From Thiocapsa rosea (GTDB lineage Bacteria > Pseudomonadota > Gammaproteobacteria > Chromatiales > Chromatiaceae): DNA of 64,000 bases. Where the stretch lies: contig NZ_RBXL01000001.1 of NCBI RefSeq assembly GCF_003634315.1, positions 2,708,501 through 2,772,500 on the forward strand, given 5' to 3'. Below, one piece after another: positions 19,046-29,158 of the stretch. The notes below the pieces were generated by a model. That model did not search any database. It saw only the letters and a list, made by a program, of their open reading frames with translations, and had not been told where the DNA came from. The translations under genes and the position numbers were made by a program. Each line of letters begins with the position of its first letter. Positions within the stretch are counted from its first letter, which is position 1.

Positions 19046-21109
19046 TCAATCCCCGTGCCCGAGCTCCGGGGTCGGAGTGCCCCGGACGAACGCATGCGCC
19101 GTGCCTCGGAAGTCGAAGGCCGGAAGTTTGGACTGGAACTGCCCGGTGAATTGAGATGCCCACTGCGGATCGCTCCCCTCGGGATCCAAGCGGAGCGGGT
19201 CGACGAGCTTGGCCCCGGGCCTGATCGGGCGCAGGGATGTTGCCGAGAAGCCGGCGACGCCCGTGTACCGGAAGATCCCGTAGAAGCCCTCCGCCCCATA
19301 GCTCCCGCCGTGATTCAAGGTCGATTCCGCGAGACCGAGGCCGGCGAGCGGGATGTTCTGGGCTGATTTGTGCGGCTCGTCGAAGGCCTCGAAGGCGTGG
19401 ATTTGAACCTTGTTGTCGCGCGACCAGCGGAATGCCTCGGTCAAGAAGGCGGCGCTCGTCGCGGTGTTGAAATAGGCATGGAAGGCATCGATGCCCGGCT
19501 GCTCGATGCGGGTGTCTCCGTCGGCGAGATGCTTGCGGACACGGGCGAATGCCGAACCGGTTGCGACGGACCGGGCGCCCACGACATAGCCGGGGAGATT
19601 GAAGGCGATACCGTTGGTGGGATGACCGATCTCCCCGATCATGAGTGCGATCCTCTTGCCGTCGGCGAGGCCCTCGATCGACGTCTCCAACCGGCGCCAC
19701 TGGATAGACAGCTCGCCGTCTTCACGGTCGAAGAAGGCGTCCCAATGCCCGGTCGCTCGCGCCTGCTCCACCGCCTCCGGGCTTGGGTAGATGTTCTCCA
19801 TGAGGACGTCCGCGACCTGGATCAGCTCGCGCACATCCTGCGTGAACCGTCGAATCGCAGGGTCCGTCGAGTCGGCATCCGCGCCCCGGAAGGCGTGGCT
19901 CCGGACACCGATGGCGAGTCCGAGTCCCGCGAAGTCGCCGCCGGGCGCCATCTGCGCACGGGCAAAGCGCACCATCTCCGTCACCTGTCGGGTCGGCCCC
20001 GGCGTGTCGCCGACCTGCGGGATGCTCTCGGCATATTCATTGGAGATGATCAGATGGGTGACGGTGCCCGGATGGCGGCTATTGGCGGTCTGTGCCTGTG
20101 CGAGGGCCGAGCGGATGGCGAAGCGCATGCGCGCGTTGTTCAAGGTGCCGTCCAGGACGATGTTCGGCACACCTTGCTTGATGGTCAGCCGTGTCGCGCC
20201 GGCGCTTGCGTTGATCTCGGCCGCGGCGAGCGCGACCTGTGCGTTGGCGTCGCCGAGGAAGAAGCCTGGGTTCAGGACGGCCCCGTGCGCGTCTCGATGC
20301 GCCGGCTCGAAGAGACGCAGATGGACGGCCGCGAGTGCGAGGTCATGCCCGGCGGTCCCGGTCGTTTCCAGGATGACCCGGTCCGGGGCGGGTACGACAA
20401 AGGTCGCCTCGGGTGGGAAGTAGACATCGAGCTCGTCGATCGCGGTTTGGGTGGTCGGTGTTGCCGCATCGGCGGCGAAAAAGTCGACCCGGTTCTCGGC
20501 CCAGACCGGGAGGGCCACGAAGTCCTCCTCGCCGAGTCGGCGCCAATAGCCGAGGTCGAAACCGGTGCCGTAGGTGGAGAGGGTCAGCGGGGCCCCGTCG
20601 GCCTCCTGCACCAGAAAGGCGAGCTGGCGATAGACCGAGCCCCGATGGTCGAGCGAGACCGCGGTCTGCGGAGTCGGACCCTCGAAGTGCTTGAAATAGG
20701 TCCGGCTCCAAGCGCTTGCGCTCGCGTCCCGGAGCGCGGAAAGATCCAGGGTCAAGACCCCCTGCGCCTCGATCCTGCTCACCCGGCCTTCGCGATCGAA
20801 ATGCAGCGCCACCTGCCGACGGGCTGCCCAGAGACCGGCGTGCTGCTCCGTCGCGGAGATGGCCCCGCGATAGCTGTTGAACGTGGGTGTGTAGAGCCGG
20901 CCGGGTGCAAATGGGTTATCTGCGGTGGCGCTCCATTGACCGACATAGGGCTGATAGGCGAGTCCCATGATCGGTTCCCCGGCCGCCGCGGGAACAACGA
21001 TCATGGGCGCGATGATCCGTAGGACGCCGACCGTGGTTTCGCGCCATGTCCGACGGCCGGGCGTGCCCGTCGGAGGGTTCGGATTCCGTCCGGCGCGATC
21101 AGAATTCAC
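19046..21109 (-). CDS. Secreted GH17-like glycoside hydrolase
   Basis: This is a large exported protein of about 687 aa whose C-terminal half resembles family GH17 (beta-1,3-glucanase clan). Candidate catalytic residues are the acid/base Glu in HLIISNEYAES and the nucleophile Glu in MIGEIGHPT. FEAFDEPHK matches the GH17 end motif. The N-terminal half is beta-rich and not assigned. The start is uncertain. GTG 21109, just after the Smr stop, gives a hydrophobic stretch VGVLRIIAPMIVVPAAAG like a signal peptide, but lacks a clear Shine-Dalgarno. ATG 21004 or 20968 are alternatives. The open frame to 21385 overlaps smr and is not used. GH17 assignment rests on motifs only. Confidence 0.6.
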   Translation of the reverse strand: MNSDRAGRNPNPPTGTPGRRTWRETTVGVLRIIAPMIVVPAAAGEPIMGLAYQPYVGQWSATADNPFAPGRLYTPTFNSYRGAISATEQHAGLWAARRQVALHFDREGRVSRIEAQGVLTLDLSALRDASASAWSRTYFKHFEGPTPQTAVSLDHRGSVYRQLAFLVQEADGAPLTLSTYGTGFDLGYWRRLGEEDFVALPVWAENRVDFFAADAATPTTQTAIDELDVYFPPEATFVVPAPDRVILETTGTAGHDLALAAVHLRLFEPAHRDAHGAVLNPGFFLGDANAQVALAAAEINASAGATRLTIKQGVPNIVLDGTLNNARMRFAIRSALAQAQTANSRHPGTVTHLIISNEYAESIPQVGDTPGPTRQVTEMVRFARAQMAPGGDFAGLGLAIGVRSHAFRGADADSTDPAIRRFTQDVRELIQVADVLMENIYPSPEAVEQARATGHWDAFFDREDGELSIQWRRLETSIEGLADGKRIALMIGEIGHPTNGIAFNLPGYVVGARSVATGSAFARVRKHLADGDTRIEQPGIDAFHAYFNTATSAAFLTEAFRWSRDNKVQIHAFEAFDEPHKSAQNIPLAGLGLAESTLNHGGSYGAEGFYGIFRYTGVAGFSATSLRPIRPGAKLVDPLRLDPEGSDPQWASQFTGQFQSKLPAFDFRGTAHAFVRGTPTPELGHGD

Positions 21110-21128
21110 GGCGAGGGGCGGCAAGGGC

Positions 21129-21677
21129 TCAGGGTGTCCGGCTCGACTTGCTCGGGTTGCGCAGCAGGATGTAGACGGCGCCTGTTCCGCCGTCTTTCCG
21201 GGTGGCGGAGCAGAAGGCCAGTACATTGTCGTAGAGACGCAGCCAATAATTGACCTTCTGTTTGAGGACCGGCTGCCGGCCGGCGGAGCGATAGCCCTTG
21301 CCGTGGACGATGAGTGCGCAGCGGACATGACGACGCCCGCATTCGGCAAGGAACTCGGCGAGGAGTCCGCGCGCCTGCTCGGCATGGAGTCCGTGCAGGT
21401 CGAGTTCGAGTCCGACCTCGATGCCGCCGCGCTGCAGCTCGGCCATCAGGCGCCGCTGTACTCCGGGGCGAGCGAAGAGGAGAAACTCATGCGTCTCCAC
21501 CTCCGACTCGGACAGCAGCGTGCCGCCCTGTTCTTCGGGCAACTGCACAGGACGCGGGCGCGGGACGGGTGGCGGTCTGCGGCGTTCGTGCTCGACTTGG
21601 TCGTGGCGAACCGGTTCTGCGTCCTGGACATGCTCGCGAAACAATGCCAAATCAGATTCTTGGATTTGTTTCTTCAT
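21129..21677 (-). CDS. Smr-domain protein (SmrA/SmrB-like)
   Basis: This is a 182-aa protein ending in a small MutS-related (Smr) domain. Motifs are LDLHGLH near residue 93, IVHGKGYRS and the end motif GGTGAVYILLR, matching the SmrA-like group in E. coli. Smr domains act as nucleases. E. coli SmrB cleaves mRNA on collided ribosomes, but whether this protein does so cannot be judged from sequence. The start ATG at 21677 gives MKKQIQESDLALFREHV, typical of the subfamily. It probably precedes the GH17-like gene in one transcript. Confidence 0.82.
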   Translation of the reverse strand: MKKQIQESDLALFREHVQDAEPVRHDQVEHERRRPPPVPRPRPVQLPEEQGGTLLSESEVETHEFLLFARPGVQRRLMAELQRGGIEVGLELDLHGLHAEQARGLLAEFLAECGRRHVRCALIVHGKGYRSAGRQPVLKQKVNYWLRLYDNVLAFCSATRKDGGTGAVYILLRNPSKSSRTP

Positions 21678-21982
21678 GTCTGGACAGGGTATTGTTGCGC
21701 CTCGACGAAAGGTGTCGCCTGCTGGTCCGGCTTAGGACAGTCCCCAAGACAGTCCGTGGCGGCGAACGTCCGCAGGTATGATCACGCCGGCATCCTCCGG
21801 TTGCGATCCATCGGTCTCGTCGTCCGGCGTCGACGCGTCGCTCGGCGCCGCAGTATAGCAGCGCTGCCCGACCGCGGCGGGCCAAAGCGCTCGGGATGCC
21901 CGTCAGGATGCTTTTGAGTATGATCCGGGCGTCCGCGGCGCGGTGGACCCTGATCGAGTATCGGTTTTCTTCGGATGCGGTT
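21678..21982. other. Gene-free stretch between smr and surE
   Basis: This divergent intergenic interval must hold promoters for smr (leftward) and surE (rightward), but I cannot point to convincing boxes. No gene is supported. The final part before surE is a terminal-inverted-repeat element listed separately. Confidence 0.5.
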
Positions 21983-22067
21983 TAAACCGCGCAAACTCCA
22001 TCGGTCGTCAATTCTTCCGGGGCCGATCCCATCCAAAAACATCGCATACCGCGCCGGGCGCGGTTTA
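21983..22067. repeat. TIR element family, copy 1 (upstream of surE)
   Basis: This 85-bp element is bounded by TAAACCGCGC (21983-21992) and its reverse complement GCGCGGTTTA (22058-22067). Its interior matches the reverse complement of 34296-34381 with about 12 differences. It ends 7 bp before the surE ATG, so the surE ribosome-binding sequence AGGA begins at its last base. Confidence 0.9.
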
Positions 22068-22074
22068 GGACGAC

Positions 22075-22824
22075 ATGAAGATTCTCGTGAGCAACGACGA
22101 CGGTTATCAGTCGCCCGGCCTGATCAGGCTTGCCGACGCCCTTTCCGCGCTGGGCGAGGTCCTGGTCGTGGCGCCCGAGCGCGATCGCAGCGGGGCGAGC
22201 AATTCCTTGACACTCGATGTGCCCCTGCGGGCGACCCGGATGGCGAACGGCTACATCCGCGTTGACGGAACCCCGACCGATTGTGTCCACCTCGCTTTGA
22301 CCGGTCTCGCGGACGTCGATCCCGATATCGTCGTGGCCGGGATCAATCACGGTCCGAATCTCGGCGACGACGTGCTGTATTCCGGGACGGTTGCGGCGGC
22401 CACCGAGGGGCGGTTTCTCGGCCTGCCCGCGATCGCCGTGTCCATGCACGCGCATGAGCCGCAGCATCTGGACACCGGCGCGGCCGTTGCGGTGGAGCTG
22501 GTCACCCGTTTGCGCGCGGCACCGCTCGAGTCCACCATCATTCTGAACGTCAACGTACCTGACGTTCCGTATGACCAGATCAAGGGCTTCGTCGCGACCC
22601 GTTTGGGGCATCGGCACAAGGCGGAGGCCGTCGTCCCGGCATTGGATCCGCGCGGGCGTCGGATCTATTGGGTGGGGCCGGCCGGACCGGAGCAGGACGC
22701 CGGCCCCGGTACGGATTTCTTCGCCGTGCGCAGCGGTTTCGTCTCGATCACCCCGTTGCAGGTGGACCTGACCCGACACAGTGCGCTGGAGTCCGTTCGT
22801 CAATGGTTGGATGCGAGCCCTTGA
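22075..22824 (+). CDS. surE: 5'/3'-nucleotidase SurE
   Basis: SurE is a metal-dependent nucleotidase/polyphosphatase linked to stationary-phase survival. The 249-aa protein begins [15 protein letters not shown], with the D8-D9 metal ligands, and has [14 protein letters not shown] and [24 protein letters not shown], all diagnostic. It heads the conserved surE-pcm-nlpD-rpoS block. Confidence 0.96.
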   Translation: MKILVSNDDGYQSPGLIRLADALSALGEVLVVAPERDRSGASNSLTLDVPLRATRMANGYIRVDGTPTDCVHLALTGLADVDPDIVVAGINHGPNLGDDVLYSGTVAAATEGRFLGLPAIAVSMHAHEPQHLDTGAAVAVELVTRLRAAPLESTIILNVNVPDVPYDQIKGFVATRLGHRHKAEAVVPALDPRGRRIYWVGPAGPEQDAGPGTDFFAVRSGFVSITPLQVDLTRHSALESVRQWLDASP

Positions 22825-22853
22825 GCACCGGGTCTATCCACCAAGGGATCGGC

Positions 22854-23486
22854 ATGACCTCGCAGCGCACCCGCGCGCGCCTGATTCAGCGTCTGGAAGA
22901 GGCGGGGATCCGAATGCCGGAGCTCCTCGAGGTGATCCGCCGATTACCGCGGCATCTGTTCGTCGACGAGGCGTTGGCGAGCCGGGCCTACGAGGACTCG
23001 GCGCTGCCGATCGGCCATGGCCAAACCATCTCTCAACCCTACACGGTCGCGCGCATGACGCAGGCGTTGATGGAGCCATCCAAGCCCGATACCGTGCTCG
23101 AGATCGGCACCGGCTCCGGGTTTCAGACGGCTGTGCTCGCATCGCTGGTGCGCCGGGTCTACAGCGTCGAGCGGATCGGTGCCTTGCTCGAGCGCGCCCG
23201 GGATCGACTTCGGCTGCTCGAATATCGAAACATCCGGTTTCGTCATGACGACGGTGCGCTGGGCTGGCCCGAATATGCCCCCTTCGACGGTATCCTGGTG
23301 ACGGCGGCGCCGCGAGGTGTCCCGCGCGTCCTGGCCGAGCAGTTGGCGCCCGGGGGCGTCATGATTCTGCCGATTTGGGAAGGGGATGCCCAAGTGCTTC
23401 TGCGTGTCACGCGCACCGCGCAAGGCTTCGAGCAGGAAGTGCTCGAGCCGGTCAGTTTCGTGCCCCTGGTTTCGGGCGTGTCTTGA
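22854..23486 (+). CDS. pcm: Protein-L-isoaspartate O-methyltransferase
   Basis: Pcm methylates isoaspartyl residues to repair aged proteins. The 210-aa sequence from ATG 22854 ([10 protein letters not shown]) has an AAGG-like ribosome site. It shows [15 protein letters not shown], the S-adenosylmethionine motif [16 protein letters not shown] and a C-terminal PVSFVPL, all conserved. Longer frames upstream overlap surE and are not used. It lies 29 bp after surE. Confidence 0.95.
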   Translation: MTSQRTRARLIQRLEEAGIRMPELLEVIRRLPRHLFVDEALASRAYEDSALPIGHGQTISQPYTVARMTQALMEPSKPDTVLEIGTGSGFQTAVLASLVRRVYSVERIGALLERARDRLRLLEYRNIRFRHDDGALGWPEYAPFDGILVTAAPRGVPRVLAEQLAPGGVMILPIWEGDAQVLLRVTRTAQGFEQEVLEPVSFVPLVSGVS

Positions 23487-23499
23487 ACCTGGATCCGGC

Positions 23500-23583
23500 T
23501 AAACCGCGTCCAGAGCGAGATGCTCACTTTCGAGCGAGTTCGACGTTTGGTGCAACCACGACCCTTAGCGGGGACGCGGTTTA
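23500..23583. repeat. TIR element family, copy 2 (between pcm and nlpD)
   Basis: TAAACCGCGTCC (23500-23511) and GGACGCGGTTTA (23572-23583) are perfect 12-bp inverted ends of an 84-bp element. The interior differs from copy 1, so this is a second subtype. Its left end matches 31136-31172. It lies inside the surE-pcm-nlpD-rpoS operon. Confidence 0.85.
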
Positions 23584-23621
23584 CTTGTTTCCGACATGTG
23601 ACTGATTGCCGTATGTACCGA

Positions 23622-24488
23622 ATGGATCACATCGAAATCTCGAGCGGTCTGCTCGCCACCCCGTCGGACGATGGTCGCTACGGTCCCCGTGCACGCCCTG
23701 CGCGGCCTCGTGCCATGCTGTCGGTCGGTGTCTACGGACTTGGTCTGTGCGTGATCCTGCTGCTCGGGGGGTGCGCCTCGAAAGCGCCGGCACCGGTCGG
23801 CGGATGGGATTGGGTCGGTCCGGTTCCGGACGGCTACTACCTGATTCGCCGGGGCGACACGCTCAGCGAGGTCGCGACTCGGCACGGCGTGGGTCTTCGA
23901 ACGCTTGCGGGTTGGAATGGCCTGGAGTCACCGTACTCGATCTATGCCGGTCGACTCCTGCGGGTGGCCCCTCCGGACGGATCGCCCGCGCCGCAACCCT
24001 CCGCACCCCGGAGGACGCCTGCGGTCGTCGCCGCCCCCGCGACCCCGGAGCGCGCTGCGCAAGCGACCGGCACGCCAAAGGCACCGCAGGCCGGCCCCGC
24101 CGCAGCCTCGGGCGTGTCCTGGGCCTGGCCGCTCCAGGGCTCGCTCGCGCAGAGGTTCAGCGCCGGCGACCGCACGCGCCAGGGCATCCGGATTCGCGCA
24201 CGTGCAGGCACGCAGGTGAAGGCCGCAGCCGATGGCCAAGTGGTCTACAGCGGCAGTGGACTCGAAGGGTACGGCAACCTTATCATCATCAAACATAACG
24301 ACAAATATCTGAGCGCTTACGGGTTTAATCGCAGGCTGCTCGTTGCCGAGGGGGATCGGGTCACGCGCGGACAGGCGGTCGCCGAGGTGGGTCAAGCGGT
24401 CGATGGGGGCGGCTACCTTCTGCACTTCGAGATTCGCCGAGACGGCACGGCCGTCGACCCGCTACTCTATCTGCCTCCGCGATCGTAA
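23622..24488 (+). CDS. nlpD: NlpD-like LysM/M23 lipoprotein
   Basis: This is an outer-membrane lipoprotein that in relatives activates septal amidases. The lipobox LLLGGC is followed by a LysM domain (YYLIRRGDTLSEV to GRLLRV), a Pro/Ala-rich linker and a C-terminal LytM/M23 domain (WPLQGSLAQRFSAG onward). The zinc ligands are degenerate: GIRIRARAG replaces the usual HxGxD pattern and the His-x-His is lost to LHFEIR. This is as expected for a non-catalytic NlpD. The start is uncertain. ATG 23622 includes the arginine-rich n-region, 23715 gives a minimal signal peptide, and longer frames enter the repeat element. Confidence 0.85.
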   Translation: MDHIEISSGLLATPSDDGRYGPRARPARPRAMLSVGVYGLGLCVILLLGGCASKAPAPVGGWDWVGPVPDGYYLIRRGDTLSEVATRHGVGLRTLAGWNGLESPYSIYAGRLLRVAPPDGSPAPQPSAPRRTPAVVAAPATPERAAQATGTPKAPQAGPAAASGVSWAWPLQGSLAQRFSAGDRTRQGIRIRARAGTQVKAAADGQVVYSGSGLEGYGNLIIIKHNDKYLSAYGFNRRLLVAEGDRVTRGQAVAEVGQAVDGGGYLLHFEIRRDGTAVDPLLYLPPRS

Positions 24489-24512
24489 CCGCGTCCGACC
24501 CGACGGAGGAAG

Positions 24513-25553
24513 ATGTGGATGTCAAGCGCCGATGCTCGTGAGCCCAAGGTCGATGTTTCCGATCTCGCTGCGGACCTTGACGGCGAGATCCTGCTCGACG
24601 GCGAGGACTCCGAGCCGACCGACGAGGAGATCGACTCCGACGAGTCCGAGCCGGTCGAGTCCGAGACGGTCGAGCCGGCGGCCGTCGAGCCCGCGGCCCA
24701 GCGCTTCAGCTCGGGAGAAGGCGATTTCGATGCGACCCGTCTCTATCTGAACGAGATCGGCGAGTCGAAGCTTCTCACGGCGGAGGAAGAGGTGACGCTC
24801 GCGCGCGCCGCTCAGAGCGGCGACAACGCCGCGCGCCATCGCATGATCGTCTGCAACCTCCGCTTGGTGGTGAAGATCGCCCGGCGCTATCTCAATCGCG
24901 GCCTCCCTCTGCTGGATCTGATCGAAGAGGGCAATCTCGGTTTGATCCGGGCCGTGGAGAAATTCGATCCGGAGCGGGGATTTCGGTTCTCCACCTACGC
25001 CACCTGGTGGATCCGCCAGACGATCGAGCGGGCGATCATGAACCAGACGCGGACCGTGCGTTTGCCGATTCATGTCGTGAAGGAAATCAATATCTATCTC
25101 AAGGCGGCGCGCAAACTCTCGCAGAGTCTCGATCACGAGCCCACCACCGAGGACATCGCCGTCCTGCTCGACAAGCCGATCTGCGAGGTCAAGCGAATGC
25201 TCGGGCTGAACGAGCGCATTGCCTCGGTGGATACGCCCTACAGCAAGGACGCCGACAAGCCGCTCGTCGACATGCTCCAGGACGAGGCTGCCGATGACCC
25301 GGCCGACCGCATCCAGGACACCGATATTCAAGCCAATCTCGAGCACTGGCTGGGAAAGCTCAACGCCAAGCAGCGCGAGGTGGTGGAGCGTCGCTTCGGT
25401 CTGCATGGTTACGAGAACTCGACCCTCGAGAACGTCGCGCAGGAGCTGGGCGTAACCCGAGAGCGCGTGCGTCAGATCCAGATGGACGCGCTGCGGCGCC
25501 TGCGCGATATCCTGGAAAAGGAAGGGTTTTCGATCGACGCTTTTTTCAAGTAA
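24513..25553 (+). CDS. rpoS: Stationary-phase sigma factor RpoS
   Basis: RpoS (346 aa) is the general stress/stationary sigma-70-family factor. An acidic N-terminal region 1.1-like stretch (up to about residue 62) precedes [21 protein letters not shown]. Region 2 has [26 protein letters not shown] and [17 protein letters not shown], and region 4 has [20 protein letters not shown]. It follows nlpD as usual. ATG 24513 and ATG 24519 are both possible. GGAGGA just upstream is better spaced for 24519. Confidence 0.95.
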   Translation: MWMSSADAREPKVDVSDLAADLDGEILLDGEDSEPTDEEIDSDESEPVESETVEPAAVEPAAQRFSSGEGDFDATRLYLNEIGESKLLTAEEEVTLARAAQSGDNAARHRMIVCNLRLVVKIARRYLNRGLPLLDLIEEGNLGLIRAVEKFDPERGFRFSTYATWWIRQTIERAIMNQTRTVRLPIHVVKEINIYLKAARKLSQSLDHEPTTEDIAVLLDKPICEVKRMLGLNERIASVDTPYSKDADKPLVDMLQDEAADDPADRIQDTDIQANLEHWLGKLNAKQREVVERRFGLHGYENSTLENVAQELGVTRERVRQIQMDALRRLRDILEKEGFSIDAFFK

Positions 25554-25590
25554 TACCGTTCGTCCGGATGTCGAAATCCCCGATCCGAAC

Positions 25591-25604
25591 CTGATCCAGA
25601 TCAA
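25591..25604 (+). promoter_or_regulatory. FNR/Anr-type site upstream of ccoNOQP
   Basis: CTGATCCAGATCAA matches the FNR consensus TTGAT-N4-ATCAA with one mismatch. A class II arrangement centred at -41.5 would put the transcription start near 25639, with CATATG (25624-25629) near the -10 position. Such regulation of cbb3 operons by FNR/Anr is established in other proteobacteria. Confidence 0.6.
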
Positions 25605-25780
25605 TGCTTGTTGTGGTATATCCCATATGGATCGGGTCGGATGCCCTGCTCCTATGTTGACTTTCCGACTCTGATCCAGTGATATGAACGGCGCATCGTC
25701 GCCCGATGGAGCGACATCACGAGACGGCTGGATCGCCTTATAATCCTTGTTGTTTTCCCGACGTTTTCTGGGAGGGTCTA

Positions 25781-27214
25781 ATGGAAGCCAGTCTGGAACG
25801 GAAGTACAACTTCGACGTTGTACGCTGGTTCACGATCATGGCCGTCGTCTACCTGGTGGTGGGCGCGTCTGTCGGGGTTTATATCGCAGCGGAGCTGGCT
25901 TGGCCGGCACTGAATCTGGATAGCCCCTATTTATCGTTCGGGCGTCTGCGCCCGCTCCACACCAATGCCGTCATCTTCGCCTTCGGCGGCTGTACCCTGA
26001 TGGCAACCGCCTTCTATACCGTCCAACGCACCTGCGGCGCACGCCTCTGGAGCGATAAGATGGCGTGGTTTACCTTTTGGGGTTGGAATCTCGTCATCGT
26101 TTTGGCCGTGATCACCCTTCCGCTGGGTCTGACGCAATCCAAGGAATACGCCGAGCTCGAATGGCCGGTCGACATCCTGATCGCCGTGGTTTGGCTCTCG
26201 TTCACCATCAATTTCGTGATGACCATCGCCAACCGGAAGTCCTCGCACATTTACGTGTCGAACTGGTTCTTCCTCGGCATGATGATCATGATCGTCTATC
26301 TGCACGTGGTGAACAGCCTGGCGATCCCGGTCGGACTCTTCAAGTCGTACTCGGTCTTCTCGGGTGTACAGGACGCCATGATCCAGTGGTGGTGGGGACA
26401 TAACGCGGTCGGGTTCTACCTGACGGCAGGCTTCCTCGGGATCATGTATTACTTCGTGCCGAAGCAGGCGGGACGCCCGATCTACTCCTACCGTCTTTCG
26501 GTCATCCATTTCTGGGCCTTGATGTTCGGTTACGTCTGGCTCGGTGCGCATCATCTGCAATACACCGCGCTGCCCGACTGGACGGGATCGCTCGGAGCCG
26601 CGGTCTCCATCGCGATGATCATCCCCTCCTGGGGTGGTGCCGTGAACGGCATGATGACCCTATCCGGTGCATGGGATCGGTTGCGGACCGACTATGTTCT
26701 GCGCTTCCTGATCATCGCACTCGCCTTCTACGCCATGTCGACCTTCGAAGGCCCGGTCATGTCGCTGAAGACGGTCAACGCCCTTTCCCATTACACCGAC
26801 TGGACCATCGGTCATGTGCATTCCGGTGCGCTGGGCTGGGTTGCGGGGATCTCGATCGGTGCGATCTACCACCTCATGACACGGCTTTATCACACCGAGA
26901 TGTTCTCGGTGCGCCTGATCAACTTCCATTTCTGGACGGCGACGATCGGGACCGTGATCTATATCGTGGCCATGTGGGTCTCGGGGATCATGCAGGGTCT
27001 GATGTGGCGGGCCTACGACGAGTACGGCACCTTAGCCTACACCTTCGTTGAATCCGTAGACGCGATGCACCCCTACTACGCCATGCGAACGGTCGGTGGC
27101 GCGATCTTCCTGCTCGGCGCCGTCGTCATGCTCTTCAACATCTTGATGACCGTGCGTAAGTCGTTGTCCGAAGGCAGCCTGAGCAAGGCGCGCGCCTTGC
27201 CGGCAGCGGCATGA
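25781..27214 (+). CDS. ccoN: cbb3-type cytochrome c oxidase subunit I
   Basis: CcoN is the catalytic haem b/b3-CuB subunit of the high-affinity cbb3 oxidase. The 477-aa protein has about 12 membrane helices and the family's histidine-rich helices, for example [47 protein letters not shown] and [18 protein letters not shown] 25781 is preceded by GGGAGGG. The longer upstream frame to 25706 is not coding. It heads ccoNOQP. Confidence 0.96.
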   Translation: MEASLERKYNFDVVRWFTIMAVVYLVVGASVGVYIAAELAWPALNLDSPYLSFGRLRPLHTNAVIFAFGGCTLMATAFYTVQRTCGARLWSDKMAWFTFWGWNLVIVLAVITLPLGLTQSKEYAELEWPVDILIAVVWLSFTINFVMTIANRKSSHIYVSNWFFLGMMIMIVYLHVVNSLAIPVGLFKSYSVFSGVQDAMIQWWWGHNAVGFYLTAGFLGIMYYFVPKQAGRPIYSYRLSVIHFWALMFGYVWLGAHHLQYTALPDWTGSLGAAVSIAMIIPSWGGAVNGMMTLSGAWDRLRTDYVLRFLIIALAFYAMSTFEGPVMSLKTVNALSHYTDWTIGHVHSGALGWVAGISIGAIYHLMTRLYHTEMFSVRLINFHFWTATIGTVIYIVAMWVSGIMQGLMWRAYDEYGTLAYTFVESVDAMHPYYAMRTVGGAIFLLGAVVMLFNILMTVRKSLSEGSLSKARALPAAA

Positions 27215-27231
27215 TCCCGGAGTAGCATCTA

Positions 27232-27978
27232 ATGGCCGATAAAAAGACGAAGCCGAAGTCCTTTCAGGAATGGATGGAGGTCAACATCTGGGGCCTGCTC
27301 ATCGTGACGGCCCTGGTGCTGTCCGTGGGCGGGTTGGTCGAGATCGTCCCGCTCTTCTATATGAAGAACACCATGGAGCACAACACCTATCCGGAGATCG
27401 TGTGGGACAAGGCCGGTCAGGAGCCGATCGTGACGGTCGACGAGGCCGGCCGGCAGCAATGGAACTGGAAGCCGGGCGAGGGGATGCGTCCCTACACGGC
27501 GCTCGAGCTGGCCGGGCGCGACATCTATCAGCGCGAAGGGTGTTATCTCTGCCACTCGCAGATGATTCGTCCCTTCCGCGACGAGCGCGAGCGTTACGGG
27601 CACTACTCGCTGGCCTCCGAGTCCATGTTCGACCATCCCTTCCAGTGGGGCTCCAAGCGCACCGGACCGGATCTCGCGCGGGTGGGCGGCAAGTACTCGG
27701 ACGAATGGCAGCGTCAGCACATGCGTGCGCCGCGCTCCTTGGTCCCCGAGTCCGTGATGCCGGGCTACCCCTGGTTGGACGAGAACTATCTGAGCGGCAA
27801 GAAGATGCAGCGTCACATGCGCGGCATGCGGACCATCGGCGTGCCCTATTCGGATGCCGATATCGCGGCTGCTCCGGCTCTGGTGGAAGGCAAGACCGAG
27901 ATGGATGCGTTGGTCACCTACATGCAGGTCCTCGGCACCATGGTCGCCCTCGACGAGTCCAAGACCTACCGTGAGTAG
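27232..27978 (+). CDS. ccoO: cbb3 oxidase monohaem cytochrome c subunit II
   Basis: CcoO (248 aa) is a membrane-anchored monohaem cytochrome c passing electrons to CcoN. A single N-terminal helix (about residues 20-42) precedes the haem site C104-Y-L-C107-H108. The likely axial methionine lies in VMPGYPWL. It starts 17 bp after ccoN. Its stop overlaps the GTG start of ccoQ. Confidence 0.95.
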   Translation: MADKKTKPKSFQEWMEVNIWGLLIVTALVLSVGGLVEIVPLFYMKNTMEHNTYPEIVWDKAGQEPIVTVDEAGRQQWNWKPGEGMRPYTALELAGRDIYQREGCYLCHSQMIRPFRDERERYGHYSLASESMFDHPFQWGSKRTGPDLARVGGKYSDEWQRQHMRAPRSLVPESVMPGYPWLDENYLSGKKMQRHMRGMRTIGVPYSDADIAAAPALVEGKTEMDALVTYMQVLGTMVALDESKTYRE

Positions 27979-28186
27979 TCTCAGCGACTATTTTCAGACC
28001 GATTGGCAGGCGATGACGACGAATGATTGGATCGGCACGATCCTCACCGTCGTCATCTTCCTGCTGATGGTCGGTGCCTACTTCTACGTCTTCCGTCCTA
28101 AGAACCGGGAAAAGCTCGAAGCCATGAAACATATCCCGTTCGAAGAGGACAACGAGAACACCGGAGACCCACATGGCCGAAAATAA
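27971..28186 (+). CDS. ccoQ: cbb3 oxidase small subunit CcoQ
   Basis: This is a 71-aa single-helix protein of the CcoQ/FixQ family. The GTG start at 27971 overlaps the ccoO stop and gives [11 protein letters not shown] then a membrane helix ([20 protein letters not shown]) and [12 protein letters not shown], typical of CcoQ. It stabilises the complex in other species. Its last 14 bases overlap ccoP. Confidence 0.88.
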   Translation: MSSLSDYFQTDWQAMTTNDWIGTILTVVIFLLMVGAYFYVFRPKNREKLEAMKHIPFEEDNENTGDPHGRK

Positions 28187-29087
28187 CCCCTTTCCCGGTG
28201 AGAACAATACCGGGCATGTCTGGGACGACAACCTTCGGGAACTGGCGAATCCGCCGCCGCGATGGTGGATGCTCGGATTTTGGGCGTCCATCCTCTTCGT
28301 CATCGTCTATACGATCCTTTACCCGAGCTGGCCCGTCGGTCAGCAGGCGACACCCGGACTTTTAGGGTGGACGCAGATTCAGGAGTACGAGAGGGGCGTC
28401 GCTCAGGTCGACGCGAAGCGCGGTCCGTTCGAAGAACAGATCAGCCAGATGACCGCCGAGGAGATCATTGCCGATCCGGGCCTGCTGCAGTACACGCTGG
28501 CATCGGCCAAGGTCGTGTTCGGTGATTACTGCTCGGCCTGTCACGGCAGCGGCGGCCAAGGCAATCCCGGCTATCCCGTCTTGGCGGACGACGACTGGCT
28601 CTACGGAGGCTCGATCGCGAAGATCAAAGAGTCGATTACGAACGGGCGCAAGGGGGCCATGACCGCCCACGCGAGCATCCTCGCCCAAGAGGAGATCGAT
28701 GCACTTGCCCGCTGGGTCGTCGAGATGAATGAGGGTGGCGAAGGCAGCGCGGAGGGTTGGGAGCTGTATCGCGCCAAGGGCTGCAACGCCTGTCACGGCG
28801 AGAAAGCCAACGGCGTGCTGGCCGAGCTGCCCGGCGGAGAGATCGTCAGCGTCGGTGCCTCGAATCTCACCGACAGCATCTGGCGCTTCGAGCCCGGTGG
28901 TTTCGAGAGCGCGCGTCACACGATCATGTACGGCGTGAACCAGCCGGGCGTGCCCGAGACCCGTGACGCCGTGATGCCGGCTTTTGGATCGGTCGCGAAA
29001 GTGGACGATGTCGAGGTTCGCAAGCTCAACGATCAGGATATCAAGAAGCTCGCCATCTATGTCCACCAGCTCGGCGGGGGCGGATGA
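28173..29087 (+). CDS. ccoP: cbb3 oxidase dihaem cytochrome c subunit III
   Basis: CcoP (304 aa) is the dihaem entry point for electrons. After an N-terminal motif HVWDDNLRELANPPPRWW and one membrane helix, the two haem sites are C120-S-A-C123-H124 and C204-N-A-C207-H208. ATG 28173 overlaps ccoQ. A 48-aa membrane peptide gene follows 71 bp later. Confidence 0.96.
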   Translation: MAENNPFPGENNTGHVWDDNLRELANPPPRWWMLGFWASILFVIVYTILYPSWPVGQQATPGLLGWTQIQEYERGVAQVDAKRGPFEEQISQMTAEEIIADPGLLQYTLASAKVVFGDYCSACHGSGGQGNPGYPVLADDDWLYGGSIAKIKESITNGRKGAMTAHASILAQEEIDALARWVVEMNEGGEGSAEGWELYRAKGCNACHGEKANGVLAELPGGEIVSVGASNLTDSIWRFEPGGFESARHTIMYGVNQPGVPETRDAVMPAFGSVAKVDDVEVRKLNDQDIKKLAIYVHQLGGGG

Positions 29088-29158
29088 GTCGACCGCAATG
29101 ACGTGCGGACTGGTTCGCCGGTCCGCGTGAAACGAGGGGTGCACGGGAGGAGATCGAC

